From Lumbricus rubellus (Eukaryota > Annelida > Clitellata > Crassiclitellata > Lumbricidae): a DNA stretch of 64,000 nt. Below, piece by piece: positions 1 to 11,218 of the stretch. Within the stretch, counting starts at the first letter, position 1. Each line of letters begins with the position of its first letter. Under the pieces are notes generated by a model. That model searched no databases. It was not told where the DNA came from and saw nothing but the letters and a program-made list of their open reading frames with translations. The stretch covers positions 45,424,009 to 45,488,008 of the forward strand of contig OX243812.1 of the NCBI GenBank assembly GCA_945859605.1, written 5' to 3'. Made by a program: the position numbers and the translations under genes.

Positions 1-49
1 TAGAATCTCATAAGTGGGGCGAGGTGACGTAGTATGTTTGCTGCCTTGC

Positions 50-110
50 AGCCGGTTAACAAGGGTCGCTATAACAAGTGCGCATACATACACTGTATAA
101 CCTGATTACT
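50..110 (+). repeat. SINE-like 3' tail fragment
   Basis: The stretch with GCTATAACAAGTGCGCATAC near 68-90 matches, apart from single differences, the tail of the tRNA-derived SINE on the minus strand near 57735-57765. It is the 3' end of a dispersed repeat whose body lies to the left or has decayed. The family is named here only by this internal match. Confidence 0.5.
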
Positions 111-179
111 GGCAAGCCTTTCTCTTCTGTGACTGGTAATTCTGTAAATGGATTAACTTGAAAATCAGTGATGAATCTA

Positions 180-640
180 TAATCAGCATTGAATAAGTGA
201 GACCATAGTTGTAAAAAACGTTTTTTTCCGTTTTTTATTCTCTCCCAAAAAACGTCGTTTTTTTCTTTTTTTATTTTTCCCATCGTTTTTTTATCGTTTT
301 TTATTATTTCTTTATCTTTATTTATTCATCTACGTTCTGTTATTATTTCACTTAATTTTAATTTTTTCTGATATTCCTTATGTTTTCCGCCAACTCTCAA
401 GGATTCAGCTAACTAAAGTCATTATTATTTTCATCGTTTAACATCATCATTTAAGAGATAGCCTGCGTGTAGTATAGGTTCCTCATCAAGGTTTTCAAGG
501 GTAAAATGCGGTTTTAGCTGTAGCAAAGTCAAATTATTTTCCGTTTCCGTTTTTTATCGTTTTTTTGTCGTTATTTATTTTTTTGAAAAAACGTCGTTTT
601 TAACGGTTTTTTATTTTATTTTCATCGTTTTTTACATCTA
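180..640. other. T-rich low-complexity DNA with CGTTTTTT motifs
   Basis: Two blocks (about 205-310 and 535-630) are built from short runs of CG followed by T6 to T8, on both strands (AAAAAACG as well as CGTTTTTT). No coding potential is seen. From 640 to about 915 there is unremarkable AT-rich DNA. Confidence 0.6.
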
Positions 641-930
641 TGAGTGAGACAACTATAGGCAATACACGCATCGAGCCTAAAAATGGAATGCTCTCTGAAT
701 CGAAGTAATAGCAGGAAGATGAGAATGACCCAAATGTACGTGTATGTATTTATATCACTCGATCAGAATATTCTTATCATGCCATTATTTATTCCAATTT
801 GCTTCCCACTAAACGAAGACTAGATGGCAATATACGTTGAAAATTTGAAACACAGGCATGCATGGTCTGAAGCTTGAAATTAATGGTAAGTATTTGTAGA
901 CTGATTGTTGAGACGATCATGGCGATGGTG

Positions 931-3702
931 TGGATTGGGTGTTGCCACTGTTGTGTGGTGTGGATTGGGTGTTGCTACTGTTGTGTGGTGTGGATTGGGT
1001 GTTGCTACTGTTGTGTGGTGTGGATTGGGTGTTGCAACTGTTACGTTGTGTGGATTGGGTGTTGCTACTGTTGTGTGGTGTGGATTGGGTGTTACCACTG
1101 TTGTGTGGTGTGGATTGGGTGTTGCTACTGTTGTGTGGTGTGGATTGGGTGTTGCAGCTGTTGTGTGGTGTGGATTGGGTGTTGCTACTGTTACGTTGTG
1201 TGGATTGGGTGTTGCTACTGTTGTGTGGTGTGGATTGGGTGTTGCTACTGTTGTGTGGTGTGGATTGGGTGTTGCAGCTGTTGTGTGGTGTGGATTGGGT
1301 GTTGCTACTGTTGTGTGGTGTGGATTGGGTGTTGCAGCTGTTGTGTGGTGTGGATTGGGTGTTGCTACTGTTACGTTGTGTGGATTGGGTGTTGCTACTG
1401 TTGTGTGGTGTGGATTGGGTGTTGCTACTGTTACGTTGTGTGGATTGGGTGTTGCCACTGTTGTGTGGTGTGGATTGGGTGTTGCCACTGTTGTGTGGTG
1501 TGGATTGGGTGTTGCTATTGTTACGTTGTGTGGATTGGGTGTTGCTACTGTTACGTTGTGTGGATTGGGTGTTGCTACTGTTGTGTGGTGTGGATTGGGT
1601 GTTGCTACTGTTGTGTGGTGTGGATTGGGTGTTGCTACTGTTACGTTGTGTGGATTGGGTGTTGCTACTGTTGTGTTGTGTGGATTGGGTGTTGCTACTG
1701 TTGTGTGGTGTGGATTAAGTGTTGCTACTGTTGTGTGGTGTGGATTGGGTGTTGCTACTGTTGTGCGGTGTGGATTGGGTGTTGCTACTGTTGTGTGGTG
1801 TGGATTGGGTGTTGCAACTGTTGTGTGGTGTGGATTGGGTGTTGCTACTGCTACGTTGTGTGGATTGGGTGTTGCCACTGTTGTGTGGTGTGGATTGGGT
1901 GTTGCTACTGTTGTGTGGTGTGGATTGGGTGTTGCTACTGTTGTGCGTTGTGGATTGGGTGTTGCTACTGTTGTGTGGTGTGGATTGGGTGTTGCAACTG
2001 TTGTGTGGTGTGGATTGGGTGTTGCTACTGTTACGTTGTGTGGATTGGGTGTTGCTACTGTTGTGTGGTGTGGATTGGGTGTTACCACTGTTGTGTGGTG
2101 TGGATTGGGTGTTGCAACTGTTGTGTGGTGTGGATTGGGTGTTGCCACTGTTGTGTGGTGTGGATTGGGTGTTGCCACTGTTGTGTGGTGTGGATTGGGT
2201 GTTGCTACTGTTACGTTGTGTGGATTGGGTGTTGCTACTGTTACGTTGTGTGGATTGGGTGTTGCTACTGTTGTGTGGTGTGGATTGGGTGTTGCTACTG
2301 TTGTGTGGTGTGGATTGGGTGTTGCTACTGTTACGTTGTGTGGATTGGGTGTTGCTACTGTTGTGTGTTGTGGATTGGGTGTTGCTACTGTTGTGTGGTG
2401 TGGATTGGGTGTTGCAAATGTTACGTTGTGTGGATTGGGTGTTGCCACTGTTGTGTGGTGTGGATTGGGTGTTGCTACTGTTGTGTGGTGTGGATTGGGT
2501 GTTGCCACTGTTGTGTGGTGTGGGTTGGGTGTTGCCACTGTTGTGTGGTGTGGATTGGGTGTTGCTACTGTTACGTTGTGTGGATTGGGTGTTGCTACTG
2601 TTGTGTGGTGTGGATTGGGTGTTGCAGCTGTTGTGTGGTGTGGATTGGGTGTTGCCACTGTTGTGTGGTGTGGATTGGGTGTTGCAACTGTTACGTTGTG
2701 TGGATTGGGTGTTGCTATTGTTGTGTGGTGTGGATTGGGTGTTGCTACTGTTACGTTGTGTGGATTGGGTGTTGCTACTGATGTGTGGTGTGGATTGGGT
2801 GTTGCAACTGTTGTGTGGTGTGAATTGGGTGTTGCTACTGTTGTGTGGTGTGGATTGGGTGTTGCTACTGTTACGTTGTGTGGATTGGGTGTTGCCACTG
2901 TTGTGTGGTGTGGATTGGGTGTTGCTACTGTTGTGTGGTGTGGATTGGGTGTTGCTACTGTTGTGTCGTGTGGATTGGGTGTTACCACTGTTGTGTGGTG
3001 TGGATTGGGTGTTGCAACTGTTACGTTGTGTGGATTGGGTGTTGCTACTGTTGTGTGGTGTGGATTGGGTGTTGCTACTGTTGTGTGGTGTGGATTGGGT
3101 GTTGCAACTGTTACGTTGTGTGGATTGGGTGTTGCTACTGTTGTGTGGTGTGGATTGGGTGTTGCTACTGTTGTGTGGTGTGGATTGGGTGTTGCTACTG
3201 TTACTTTGTGTGGATTGGGTGTTGCTACTGTTGTGTGGTGTGGATTGGGTGTTGCTACTGTTGTGTGGTGTGGATTGGGTGTTGCTACTGTTGTGTGGTG
3301 TGGATTGGGTGTTGCTACTGTTGTGTGGTGTGGATTAGGTGTTGCTACTGTTGTGTGGTGTGGATTGGGTGTTGCCACTGTTGTGTGGTGTAGATTGGGT
3401 GTTGCTACTGTTACGTTGTGTGGATTGGGTGTTGCAGCTGTTGTGTGGTGTGGATTGGGTGTTGCCACTGTTGTGTGGTGTGGATTGGGTGTTGCAACTG
3501 TTACGTTGTGTGGAATGGGTGTTGCCACTGTTGTGTGGTGTGGATTGGGTGTTACCACTGTTGTGTGGTGTGGATTGGGTGTTGCAACTGTTACGTTGTG
3601 TGGATTGGGTGTTGCTACTGTTGTGTGGTGTGGATTGGGTGTTGCTACTGTTACGTTGTGTGGATTGGGTGTTGCTACTGTTGTGTGGTGTGGATTGGGT
3701 GT
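931..3702. repeat. 30-bp minisatellite, 92 full copies
   Basis: The unit is 30 bp, starting TGGATTGGGTGTTGC, then a variable trinucleotide, then one of two endings: TTGTGTGGTG (common) or TTACGTTGTG (about a third of units). There are 92 full units from 931 to 3690 plus a partial one. The period is a multiple of 3 and the unit lacks stops in most frames, so long open frames exist on both strands (for example a minus-strand 958-residue frame of a ten-residue Pro-Asn-Pro-His-rich repeat). I read these as by-products: no signal peptide, promoter or non-repeat domain is visible. Variant order shows internal segmental duplication (see findings). Confidence 0.97.
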
Positions 3703-3740
3703 TGAGACCATGTTTTTATTATGATAAAAACATGGTCTCA
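3703..3740. repeat. perfect 16-bp hairpin ending the 30-bp array
   Basis: Arms TGAGACCATGTTTTTA (3703-3718) and its exact reverse complement (3725-3740) flank a 6-nt loop. The left arm begins inside the last, partial 30-bp unit. The left flank of the array (about 905-920) carries a related TTGAGAC sequence in the opposite orientation to the right arm, so the array may sit inside a foldback-type element. Confidence 0.9.
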
Positions 3741-4144
3741 ATGATTCTGTTCTCATCCTTTTGATCAGCGTTAAGATTTATTTCATCCAATGTATACTCT
3801 GGTGCACGGCAAGCTGGTGCCGCGAGGCAGCTTATAGAGCATAGACAAAATGGTAAGCTCCTCCTCTTCACCGATTTTGTGCATCTGGAAAAAGATGAAT
3901 AATTGCACTTTTGCCAAACGTAGACCTACCATGCAATCCTCCAACTAACAGTCTTGAACTGTAAATGCAAACACCCAATCATAGAAAATTCATATTTTAT
4001 TTTATTTATCTATTTTTTATTTTTTATTTATTTGCAAACGTATGCTGGCCATTCTTTACACTAGTATGAGTGAATTGAGTGAACGGACCCTTCTTATTAT
4101 AGGCCTATAATATTACGCAGTTGACAACTTAACAGGCATAAAGT

Positions 4145-4877
4145 CAGTGGCGTAACTAGGAACTCGGGGGCCCCTACACAAAATATGAAGGTGGGGCCCT
4201 CTCCCTACGGTACTTATTGAAATGTATTAGGCCTATTACTTATTAATTTACTGAGATGCTGATGTATATGAACAAGATACAAGTACAAATTACCGTAAAC
4301 TGTAAGTTCCTAACAAGGCTGAAATGACAATTAGCCTACGACATGTGCGACTGAAGTTAAGTAGGCTGGCCTTAATGGCCTATGTAAGGTTTGGTTGAAG
4401 TCCTTTGCTATAGTGTGAAGTCATTCAGTCAAAACCCAGAACTCTTTTTTCCAATGAGATGCGCAATTTATTTCACGGAAATAAGTTTCTCTAAAATAAT
4501 GTCAACACCATGCAAATGCAATTACGTCATTTCCGGGACCGAAAAGTTATCACTAATTAAACACTAGGGCTGTGCACTGCTGGAGCTGGGCGTCTCCGAG
4601 TCCAACTCGTCGCGTCGTGTCGGGTTGACGGAACTTGACGGGTTCTCGGGTAACCGTACTGACTACTGAGAGTCTGACACGGCTACGATACCGTCTACTT
4701 AGTCTATTACAATATCTATTTAACATAGTAATTATAATGAGGGGCCCCCGAGTTTGCAAGACTCCGAAAAAATATGATTTTTTCGGAGTCTTGCAAACTC
4801 GGGGGCCCCTCTGGGGCCTCTACACTCGGGGGCCCCTATACTTTGTGTACCCAGTTTACCCTATTGTTACGCCACTG
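4145..4877. mobile_element. non-autonomous hAT-like element with 8-bp TSD
   Basis: The 733-bp element starts CAGTGGCGTAAC and ends GTTACGCCACTG, a 12-bp inverted repeat. It is flanked on both sides by the exact 8-bp direct repeat CATAAAGT (4137-4144 and 4878-4885). An 8-bp duplication and CAG...CTG ends are typical of the hAT superfamily. No transposase is encoded. The interior is rich in GGGGCCCC-type tracts and contains a long hairpin. Confidence 0.9.
4739..4811. repeat. perfect 34-bp hairpin inside the hAT-like element
   Basis: The left arm 4739-4772 starts GAGGGGCCCCCGAG. The right arm 4778-4811 is its exact reverse complement, and the loop is 5 nt (TATGA). A perfect 34-bp stem is either recently made or under gene conversion; a foldback or template-switch event would produce it. 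Confidence 0.92.
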
Positions 4878-4879
4878 CA

Positions 4880-7170
4880 TAAAGTGAGTGCCCTACAAAA
4901 CGATGCCTTAATCCTGAAACCCAAACTGGCTACCAAACTTAACGTTTAACTACATGTATGTTATAGGCATACATTGTACATGTACGATAGATCGTACTTC
5001 GGAAACAGTTTCCGTCAGCAAATTAAAGCGAATTCATGAAGCGATAAATCAGTTTGGATATAATAACCCAGACGATTGCAATTGTTATTTCAAGAGTAAG
5101 GTCAGATTTCAGTCACATACAATTTAACTAGGCTAGGCCTATCATAACAGTTTTGACAATTAATGTCTAGGCTAGGCTATATGATTTTTGCGCATGCTGG
5201 GTTGAATGGGTTCCGTGACAGCGGATCGAGAGGGAACCAGCGCAAAAGGAGTAAGCGTCGAAGGTGGAGTGATCGGTTGTTTTGACAACCTAGGCCTAAT
5301 TAGCCCCGTAACAATTATATAAAAGTCTGCGCCCCCCTAGAAAAATTCCTGCGGACGCCCATGGATACATGCTTTTTAGTCTCTTGACCTACTGAGTCTT
5401 CACTATATCTGACAGTTGCACTCATGTTTAGGCCCATGTAGGCCTCTCAGGTTCAACCTGTCAGCCGTCAGCCATCAATAATGTTTTATTTATGTGCATT
5501 ATTTGAAGTTCTTCTTTGTCGTTTTTTAATATAGACTTTGAGGCATCACAGGATATGAGGATCCATATAGTTTGCAAAACTATGTATTATTTATTTAATC
5601 AATGTTTCAAAATCAAGATTCTATAAATGATTTCATACTTCCAATGAAATAGACAAATTTGTAAGAGTAGGCCTACTAATATAGCTTGCATTTTGTTTTG
5701 TGACTTTGTCAATGGTAGTATTTAAGAATTAACAAAGTATACTTAGAAAGCTTTCTGCATCTCCATCGTAAGTTATAGATACTGACGATGGTACAATACT
5801 GACGATGGTACAGAAGACTCACCGCTGAATGTCAGGATCTTTATTGTTGGCTGATGCTAGTAGAAGTTACACGCACCGTCAGGTGCCTTAAAGAATGCTA
5901 TGAATAGGCCTAATTGAAAATCTTTCTTGTTTGCCTCCTGCACTTTATGTTTAGACTATAATGTGAGTTTCCCACTGTCTCAGTGTCTCATAGCCTAATG
6001 TATAGGCTAGGCTGTCATAGATTTACGGCGAAGAATAGCATGGCAGTGATAACTACGTATAATAGACAGAAATTAACAGAATGAGATTTGGAATAATTAT
6101 TATTATTGTGCTGCTCAAACTTTAATCGTTTATTTCAAAAGATCTTCTCACGTAAGCAGGAGAAGATGATGAGTGAGTGTATGTACATGTAGCAATGATT
6201 GGAAGGCTTCAAGTGCAAAGCAGAAGTCGGAAAACATTGACTTGTCAGAGATAATTATCCATTCGTGTCAGTTGGTGTATGCTTCATCGAACAGCAGTGC
6301 ACACTGCACACTGTCTTAGTAGGCTACCATGATTTTGTTTGTCCCCAGTCCATTAATTCAATGGTTGGTTCTGGTCAAGTGACTGCAGTCTCTTGGATCA
6401 AATGGATGATGATGCGAAGCATTGCCTGCTCAACTGGTCGCCATGAGATCATATATCGTTAAAGACCAACCGACTCCAAGAGTTTTAAAGGAGGAGAAGG
6501 AGGAGAAGAAGAAGAAGAAGAAGAAGAAGAAGAAGAAGCAGGCGTCGTCTCCATCGATGACCTTCGATGACCTTCGATGACCTTCGTCTGGTCGGGCTAA
6601 TGAGAATTAAGGACCGAGAGCAATGGACCGACAGCTGCTCGTCTCGACCATGAAGTCTGTCTGCTGAAAACGAACTCCAAAACTTTCTTCTCTTGTTTAC
6701 CATTTTAATATTTGCTTCAATGCTAATAATTGTCGATGTCTGTGTCAGAGACCAATTCAATACACATTCAATACACGCAAAGAATTAACGCCTTACTACT
6801 CTTACTACATGCAGTGCCGATCTCTATGCTTTGATTCTGTCTGTGTCCGCAGTATACGATGCTTTAGCAGCACTCTAAAAACGAAAGCATTGTTTCTTCT
6901 GTCGCTGTTAGTACGCTGTTGTTATTAAAGTGCTAAGTCTCATTCTCTTCATCGTCGCATTTTCTCTATTCATCTCTGGTCAAAGTCATCAGTTTGTCTG
7001 TCACCTTTCATTTCCTTTAGATTCGCTTTCCCTCCATCCTTCGTATACTCTTTTGTTTCCTGTCGTTCCATCGTCTTCTCTTCTCTTTTCATCTCATCTC
7101 TTCTCTTCTCTTTTTACTTCATCTATTCTCTGCTGTAACCAATCATCTGTAGGCCTAGTTGGTTCTTACA
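4880..7170. other. no gene seen; microsatellite and short repeats
   Basis: No supported coding region. It contains a (GAA)n run at about 6494-6538, an 11-bp unit CGATGACCTTC repeated three times at 6553-6585, and a pyrimidine-rich stretch at 7010-7125. The many stop-free stretches are short and match nothing I recognise. Confidence 0.6.
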
Positions 7171-7172
7171 CT

Positions 7173-7558
7173 TGTCTTTGATGCATGCATTTTCTTTGAT
7201 GCATGCATTGTCTTTGATACATGCATTGTCTTTGATACATGCATTGTCTTTGATACATGCATTGTCTTTGATACATGCATTGTCTTTGATACATGCACTG
7301 TCTTTGATACATGCATTGTCTTTGATACATGCATTGTCTTTGATACATGCATTGTCTTTGATACATGCATTGTCTTTGATACATGCATTGTCTTTGATAC
7401 ATGCATTGTCTTTGATACATGCATTGTCTTTGATACATGCATTGTCTTTGATACATGCATTGTCTTTGATACATGCATTGTCTTTGATGCATGCATTGTT
7501 TTGATACATGCATTGTCTTTGATACATGCATTGTCTTTGATGCATGCATTGTTTTGAT
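7173..7558. repeat. 18-bp minisatellite, about 21 copies
   Basis: The unit is TCTTTGATACATGCATTG, nearly identical from copy to copy. The CATGCA core is palindromic (TGCATGCA in some copies). The period is a multiple of 3, so several frames on both strands stay open; these are not treated as genes. Confidence 0.95.
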
Positions 7559-7559
7559 G

Positions 7560-10390
7560 AGTTCATTGTCTTCGACGTCGACTGAGAGAAGAACGGATTC
7601 ATATCCACTCAGACAAGATCCGTCCTATTATTATAAGTCGACCAACACGAGTTTCACAATGCCTTCATACGCATTACGCAGCTTCTATAGAACAGATGTT
7701 GAAGCTTTCTCGCTCAAAGTCTTTTCCGGACCAAAAAATATTTTCCAGAAGAAGGATAGCGAACCATACATGTAGCCTATGCATGCATACATGTGCATGC
7801 ATGCACAGTGCACACACGCTGACAAATATATCCAGGTTGATGCAATTTGCATGCACGTGCATAGCACAGCAAATTGCGTATCAACTCGGATGCATTCCGA
7901 GCCAACAACAACCTACTTGTAATTGCAAATGAACATTTGTGAGGGGCCACTCAGGTATGCAGAGCTGCTTCAGGTCCAAGTCACTAAAAAAAAGACAGCC
8001 TCCAGGAGCTTCTGAAATGGGAAGACGACAATTGAGGAAGAAGATGGAGCCGCGATTCCTGCGGAATATGCATGTTTCAGTTAAAAGGTTCGAGATTTAT
8101 GCAAGACATAGACATACATCATACATGGCGCAATGTCTGCATAGTTCTTCTCCAACTACCCAGCAAAAACAATGATGATTTTAGAAACGAGAAACAGGTG
8201 ACTGAAGCTAAGCCATTGAATAACTCCAAGGAACATAATTCATGCATCTGTTCAAAAGATTGCAGATCAATCGCAGAGTAGTAAGGCGTTAATCCTTTTC
8301 TCTGTCGTAGATCTAGACTACATCTATGATTTGTCCTAATAAAACCTGGCATTATAGGCTACATAGATCTAAAGCTTCCGAATTCATAGCAGTCGTATGC
8401 TGTCAAATGAAAAATAAATCTCTCTCTATATATAAAGAGATTAATTATAGACGGGTAGATATTATATATAATATTAAAACATAATATAATCTGCTTTTAT
8501 TGCATGATGTTATACACAGTTAGTAGGCTAGGCAATATAGTAGACATAGAGAATGTGAAAGTTTTCGTCTGTCACCAGTATATCTGCATTTGCAATTCTG
8601 TGTTCAGTATTCGGTGTATTTGGAAAAACTGTCGAGCGTAAGTTGTGTAAGTAGAAACCAATGATAGAGACCGTTTTGCTGCGCATGCAGAGTGGAGCGA
8701 GGAAAGTTTCTTTTGCTTGATTAAAAATTAAAATTTAGTCCGTGTTGTGATTCTCTACATATGCAAACTCACCGGAAACAATAAACAAACTTCGTGAAAA
8801 TTGCACCGAGTCAACTGTCATCGTAGCAATAATAATGATGCTTGGAATGCACCACTCTTCCACGACCAACCTCAATTATTGTGTTTTCATTAGATGAACT
8901 GATTGATAAATGCATCACGTGGCATAGACAAGCTGATAGCTTAGCGGCTGTTGTTCATTAACTGTCATGTATGAGATGCTTTGGCGAGAGCATATCTATT
9001 TCTAATCAACATTCTGCTATAACTTGCCTGTGGGTTGCTTGGTTATGTTTCCATAAATAACCAATTGAACGCACTTCTTCATGCATGCATGTACATGTAC
9101 ATGTACAGTTGTACACCGATGGACGATGGAGCTCTGCTTATAACACCGTGCAGAGTGCATCGTCGTCGCTTATCGTGTGTCTCTCCTGGCAAGACATCCA
9201 TTGTTCATAGCACTTACAGCACTGTAACAGCAGTGCATGATTCTGATACAATAACACAATAATTAGACTATAGTAGCCCTATAACAATACTGAAGAAAGA
9301 AATAACATCTTATCTCAATAATGCTATAACTTATGCATTGGCTGCATCCATGTAGGCTACATAGTACAAGTATTGAAGTATGGTCATGAGGAAGGTTAAA
9401 CACGATTAAGCATTAATTATTGTGTAGCGTATACAAACGTCGTACATGTACATGTACAATAGTTGTACATGTGGCTATCGTGCACTCGCACAAAGGCCAG
9501 AATAGGAAACGACGCATGAAATTTTTAATCTGAACGTAAGGAAAAAATATATTTTAATATAGACTGGATGAGTTATATGTAAGCTATATGTGCTATGTAA
9601 CTAGGTCTATTAAATTGCACTCTGCACTGTGTGCTTGTATATTCATGACCTTCTCTGCGTTGATGAAGAATCTATAGCTACATGTATAGGAAGCAACCTC
9701 CTTCTCTGTTCATGCTGTGTCTGTTTTCCTCTGTCTCTTCGTCTTCGCATCACGTTCTTTAGAATCAGTTGATTTCAATGGCTCTCTGCTCACTTTCGTT
9801 CATTTCTAGACACCATAAAAGGAAGAATTAATGCACATGTGCACGGTGCACGTGAATGGATCAGAAGAGACGTAAACGGCTGCGAGGCATAATACCCGGA
9901 ACATATTATATAACTATATATGATGACCGGACGGTTTTAATGTGTATCTTAGATTCCCCATATGTCCGTCTATCAAATCCTTTCGGGTAGCCTACTATGG
10001 GGCATGACACCGAAAGTCATTTAGGATAGAGAAGGCCATTAAGGCAAGTACGTCGGAAGGAAGCGATCAGTTATTTTGTCATACTCTTAAAAGCGATGAG
10101 AACAAAAACGATGCAAGCAAGCAAGTAAGTATAACCTTTATTACTCCATTTGTAAACGCACACTGGTACATCGACAAATAATGCAATATAGCATAATTAT
10201 AGAAGTAATAATAAAGCATAGTAGTAACACATGAAAAGTAACGTAAATTAAATGCTTATAAGTGTAAAGCATTCTAGTGATGAATGAGAAAGTCAGAACG
10301 TGGAATTACAAAGTTGTGTGAACATGGACGCAAGGAGTTTTGTGATTCATAAACTGCAGTAGAGGAGTACACAAATCGCGCGAAAATGGT
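7560..10390. other. no gene seen; ATGCATGC/GTACATGT-rich DNA
   Basis: No supported gene. 7780-7865 is dense in TGCATGCA and GTGCAC palindromes, and 9085-9110 and 9443-9473 are runs of GTACAT. The rest is AT-rich unique-looking DNA with scattered TAGGCCTA motifs. Confidence 0.5.
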
Positions 10391-10745
10391 ACCGTTAACT
10401 ACGTCATATGGAGTTTGGGGTGAAGGTTGAAGGTGTGGTGAAGGTGGGGGTGGAGGGGTGGGGCGTGACGGGTGGAGGTGGGGGAGAAGGTGGGGTGTGT
10501 GGTTTGGTTGGGCTGTTGCCAGGTGGAGGGTGTGTGGTGTACGGCGTGGGGTGGGGCTTGAGGTGGGGGTGGACGGTGGAGGGGTAGGGTGGAGGCGGGT
10601 GGACGGGGTGTGGGGGTTTGGGGTGGAGGTGGGGGTGTGGTGGGGGCGGAGTGGGTGGGTGGGATATACGGGGTGGAGGTGGAGGTTGGGGTGTATTGTG
10701 GTTGGATTGTGGCCGGAGCGGGTCGTATCCTAAATTTCCCGGGCA
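10391..10745. repeat. G-rich minisatellite-like block A with ACCCGGC-type end
   Basis: The plus strand is dominated by irregular GGTGGAGGTGGGG motifs, followed by CCCGGGCAACGCCGGGTACC at about 10738-10757 and CTAGTGCTTATATA. The same end is found after the second G-rich block (12528-12570), so this is one truncated copy of a dispersed repeat. Proline- and threonine-rich open frames on the minus strand come from the base composition. Confidence 0.75.
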
Positions 10746-10785
10746 ACGCCGGGTACCCCTTCTAGTGCTTATATAAAGAGAGGAT

Positions 10786-10787
<2 letters not shown>

Positions 10788-10822
<35 letters not shown>

Positions 10823-10830
10823 GTGTCTGT
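10788..10830. repeat. (CTGT)n microsatellite
   Basis: About ten tandem CTGT units, slightly interrupted by GTGT near the end, directly after the ACCCGGC-type repeat end. Confidence 0.9.
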
Positions 10831-10904
10831 CTGTGTGTTTGACCGGAATGCATTTCGACAGTTTTTGACTTTTTCACTCCAAACCTTCACTACTCTCTCC
10901 GTCT

Positions 10905-11110
10905 CGGCGTCGGACACCCAGTGGAGGGGTTGGCGATTCTCTATAACCATGGGGGCCAGGGTGGGGGGCGAAACCCCCCAATTTTTTTTCAATAAAACGC
11001 AGCTATTGATTTCAAACTTTGCACCTAGACAGAGGGCCATCGGAACCACCCAGTGGAGTTGTTGGCGAATCTCCCCCACCATGGGGGCCACGGTGGGGGC
11101 GAAATCCCTA
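10905..11110. repeat. diverged direct duplication, about 120-bp spacing
   Basis: Two related segments, about 10910-10980 and 11030-11105, share CACCCAGTGGAG, TTGGCGA, CCATGGGGGCCA and GGTGGGG in the same order. They belong to the repetitive domain between the two G-rich blocks. Confidence 0.7.
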
Positions 11111-11218
11111 AGTTTATTAAACACCTTTTAAAACGCTTGCATGGTCATTATATAAACGCAGCTGATGTAAATGATCTTCCAATCCGCTTGGATGTAAAGT
11201 TTTACTATAATTATAGTC

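Noticed and set aside
931..3702. CRISPR array
   Set aside because: Units are contiguous without unique spacers and the DNA is eukaryotic.
880..3756. 958- and 939-residue proteins over the 30-bp array
   Set aside because: Pure decapeptide repeats open on both strands because of the period; no start context, signal or non-repeat domain.
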